A stretch of DNA of 40,473 nt from Fibrobacter succinogenes (lineage in GTDB: Bacteria; Fibrobacterota; Fibrobacteria; Fibrobacterales; Fibrobacteraceae): contig CACWNW010000020.1 in NCBI GenBank assembly GCA_902762305.1, positions 1 to 40,473 of the forward strand. The letters run 5' to 3'. This document shows, piece by piece, positions 39,562 to 40,473 of the stretch; within the stretch, counting starts at the first letter, position 1, and each line of letters opens with the position of its first letter. A program made the position numbers and the translations under genes. The notes beneath the pieces are model-generated. The model was not told the origin of the DNA, ran no database searches, and saw only the letters and a program-made list of their open reading frames with translations.

Positions 39562-40473
39562 TTAGCCCTTTTCGGCCACAAAGATGCGGCCGTTGCGGAA
39601 CAGCTGCATCCACGGGCCGTCTTCGCCCCATTCCGCCGGGTGCCAGGAGTACTGGCAGGTACGGAATACGCGTTCGGGGTGCGGCATCATCACGAGGGCG
39701 CGGCCGTCTTCGGAGCAGAGGCCGTTGATGCCGAACGGAGAGCCGTTGGGGTTCAGCGGGTAGCGTTCGGTGTATTCGTGCTTGCCGTCCACGTAACGGA
39801 GCGCCACGAGACCAGTCTTGAGGCAGGCTTCAGCGGCTTCGCGGCTAGCGAATTCCGCGCGGCCTTCGCCGTGTGCGACCGCAATCGGGAGCACGGAGCC
39901 TGCCATGCCCTTGAGGAGCACGGCCGGAGTGTCTTCGACCTTGAGCGTGCAGAAGCGAGCCTCGAAGCGTTCGGAGAGGTTCTGCACAAAGCGCGGCCAG
40001 TGCTTGGCGCCCGGAATCAAGTCCTTGAGGTTAGAAACCATCTGGCAGCCGTTGCAGACGCCGAGCGTGAAGGTGTCCTTGCGGTTGAAGTAAGCCTCGA
40101 ATTCAGCACGGGCCTTCGGGTTGAAGAGGATGCTCTTGGCCCAGCCTTCGCCGGCGCCGAGAACGTCACCGTAGCTGAAGCCACCGCAAGCCACGAGACC
40201 GTTGAAGTCCTTGAGCGAGATGCGGCCTTCGAGAATGTCGGTCATGTGAACGTCGATAGATTCAAAACCAGCCTTCTGGAAGGCAGCGGCCATTTCGAGT
40301 TCGCCGTTGACGCCCTGTTCACGCAGGATGGCCATCTTCGGGCGGCTTGCGAAATCCTTCACAATCTTGGCGGACGCCGCCACGTCGAAGGTAACCTTCG
40401 GCGTGATACCCGGATTGTCCTGTTCCAGCTTGAGCGTGTATTCACTTTCAGCACAATCCGGGTTATCGCGGAG
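39562..40473 (-). CDS. purL: Phosphoribosylformylglycinamidine synthase (large PurL), C-terminal part
   Basis: The last 303 codons of the large, single-chain PurL (usually about 1290 residues); the gene continues off the right edge. PurL makes FGAM from FGAR, glutamine and ATP, the fourth step of purine synthesis. The edge begins [16 protein letters not shown], continuing to [13 protein letters not shown], the linker before the amidotransferase domain in E. coli PurL. That domain has [40 protein letters not shown], the nucleophile motif GVCNGCQM and the His-Glu motif [11 protein letters not shown]. All three glutaminase residues are intact. The ending [18 protein letters not shown] matches the conserved C-terminus. 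There are 157 bases between this stop and the FISUMP gene start. Confidence 0.97.
   Translation of the reverse strand, partial: LRDNPDCAESEYTLKLEQDNPGITPKVTFDVAASAKIVKDFASRPKMAILREQGVNGELEMAAAFQKAGFESIDVHMTDILEGRISLKDFNGLVACGGFSYGDVLGAGEGWAKSILFNPKARAEFEAYFNRKDTFTLGVCNGCQMVSNLKDLIPGAKHWPRFVQNLSERFEARFCTLKVEDTPAVLLKGMAGSVLPIAVAHGEGRAEFASREAAEACLKTGLVALRYVDGKHEYTERYPLNPNGSPFGINGLCSEDGRALVMMPHPERVFRTCQYSWHPAEWGEDGPWMQLFRNGRIFVAEKG

Overview
This window looks like a piece of a Fibrobacter (Fibrobacterota) chromosome. The clearest sign is the FISUMP domain (the Fibrobacter succinogenes major paralogous domain) in the protein at 38685..39404. Other signs agree: hemicellulose-degrading secreted enzymes (a GH43 arabinanase-like gene and a CE2 esterase-like lipoprotein), poly-serine linkers, many lipoproteins and outer-membrane proteins (Gram-negative envelope). 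Most housekeeping genes are moderately GC-rich. A few genes (419..2309, 33132..35090, 37750..39404) and the 35091..35615 spacer are visibly more AT-rich. The species cannot be named from this window.

Layout. 1..2309: the start of a GH43 gene and a pair of paralogous Asp-box membrane proteins. 2342..7737 (minus): a CE2 esterase lipoprotein, then an RND adaptor and an RND pump with a normal proton relay. 7754..9888 (minus): two overlapping, related membrane proteins. 9980..11063 (minus): rpsF-rpsR-rplI. 11231..14630 (plus): a solitary MCE/MlaD protein and recG. 14654..16751 (minus): a small membrane protein and an Omp85-like barrel. 16865..17259: RNase P RNA with its own promoter and terminator. 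17290..20282: repeat-rich, holding a TerB-like protein and a PD-(D/E)XK-like protein. 20283..22339: dnaX-ybaB. 22511..28148: a complete TolC/adaptor/RND operon. 28149..28842: repeats. 28843..30090: an orphan GspE/PilB-type ATPase. 30233..33067: mtgA and a short DnaG-like primase, divergent from murB. 33132..35090: an inactive-looking subtilisin-fold protein. 35616..37451: guaA. 37450..37744: repeats. 37750..39404: a lipoprotein and the FISUMP protein. 39562..40473: the 3' end of purL.

How the genes work together. Three themes recur: envelope building and transport (two RND systems, MlaD, Omp85-like barrel, MtgA, MurB), DNA replication and repair (DnaX, YbaB, RecG, primase-like protein) and purine synthesis (GuaA, PurL). 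Many genes lack a Shine-Dalgarno site and instead have a -10-like hexamer ending 6 to 8 bases before the ATG. The rnpB 5' end shows the same hexamer-to-start distance, so these mRNAs are probably leaderless.

The strongest unusual signals are: (1) a three-copy, about 230-bp element made of three GGCTGACTA/TAGTCAGCC hairpins with fixed spacing, whose mismatches are mostly G-U pairs if read on the minus strand; (2) an A10-G slippery run in dnaX with stops right after it in both other frames; (3) an RND pump that has lost all the canonical proton-relay residues; (4) a subtilase with Glu in place of the catalytic Ser; (5) twin TTTTG-N3-CAAAA palindromes exactly 20 bp apart upstream of guaA; (6) a triple repeat after guaA with conserved shoulders and unrelated stem sequences.
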